Positions 63,959 through 64,000 of a stretch of DNA of 64,000 nt are shown one piece after another. A program made the translations under genes and the position numbers. A model generated the notes under the pieces. That model did not search any database, had not been told where the DNA came from, and saw only the letters and a program-made list of their open reading frames with translations. How positions within the stretch are numbered: position 1 is the first letter of the stretch; each line of letters begins with the position of its first letter. The stretch is from Reticulitermes speratus (Eukaryota; Arthropoda; Insecta; Blattodea; Rhinotermitidae). The stretch lies in NCBI GenBank assembly GCA_021186555.1, contig JAJKFL010000330.1, positions 30,482,944-30,546,943 on the forward strand. Reading direction: 5' to 3'.

Positions 63959-63979
63959 ATATATATATATATATATATC
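63959..63979. repeat. (TA)n microsatellite
   Basis: About ten TA units near the window end. Confidence 0.9.
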
Positions 63980-64000
63980 TTGATACTCCTTTTTCTGTAG

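Overview
The window is nuclear DNA of a large, repeat-rich insect genome, most likely a cockroach or other blattodean. Two things point there. Long open frames made only of tandem repeats sit among decayed interspersed elements, with no bacterial-style gene packing. Translations of the SINEs and LINEs also give peptides I recall as abundant in Periplaneta americana gene predictions (for example CECCVLSGRGLCDGLV and [19 protein letters not shown]). That species assignment is from memory, not from a search. I find no intact host gene, rRNA, free-standing tRNA or CRISPR array. The only protein-like signals are remnants of retrotransposon reverse transcriptases and two short possible transposase pieces.

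Layout. 1-4.2 kb: a tRNA-headed SINE, then a 3.1-kb array of a 42-bp unit. 4.2-10 kb: LINE and SINE debris, including a SINE with a perfect target duplication. 10-14 kb: a 4-kb satellite of a 62-bp unit with higher-order structure. 14-28 kb: several short arrays (37, 52, 22 and 42 bp), LINE tails and microsatellites. 28-38 kb: a cluster of foldback palindromes whose arms carry hammerhead-ribozyme-like motifs, beside a 124-bp array. 38-46 kb: nested LINE and SINE insertions, three of the four copies of an unnamed ~540-bp repeat (the fourth is at 61.8 kb) and a pogo-like MITE. 46-51 kb: the end of a LINE reverse transcriptase, then 30-bp and 52-bp arrays. 51-58 kb: more nested LINEs and SINEs, ending in a 1.1-kb 20-bp array that grows out of a LINE tail. 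58-64 kb: SINEs, a 25-bp array and more hammerhead-like foldbacks.

How the parts relate. At least four tRNA-headed SINE families (called SINE1-4 here) and four LINE families (LINE1-4) occur repeatedly. Two LINE families end in different tetranucleotide tails, AATG for LINE1 and AGTT for LINE2, and LINE3 ends in a short pentanucleotide tail. Some tandem arrays look like expansions of such tails. Nested insertions give a relative chronology.

The most interesting signal is a set of about 30 sites on both strands. The best sites read CUGANGA-U-helix II-GAAAC-AUGUA and have a matching helix I; the rest are decayed to varying degrees. They look like the minimal, stem-III-poor hammerhead ribozymes known from Penelope-like retroelements, and several are paired head-to-head in palindromes. 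This is inference from sequence; no structure or homology search was run. SINE and LINE family names are local labels.
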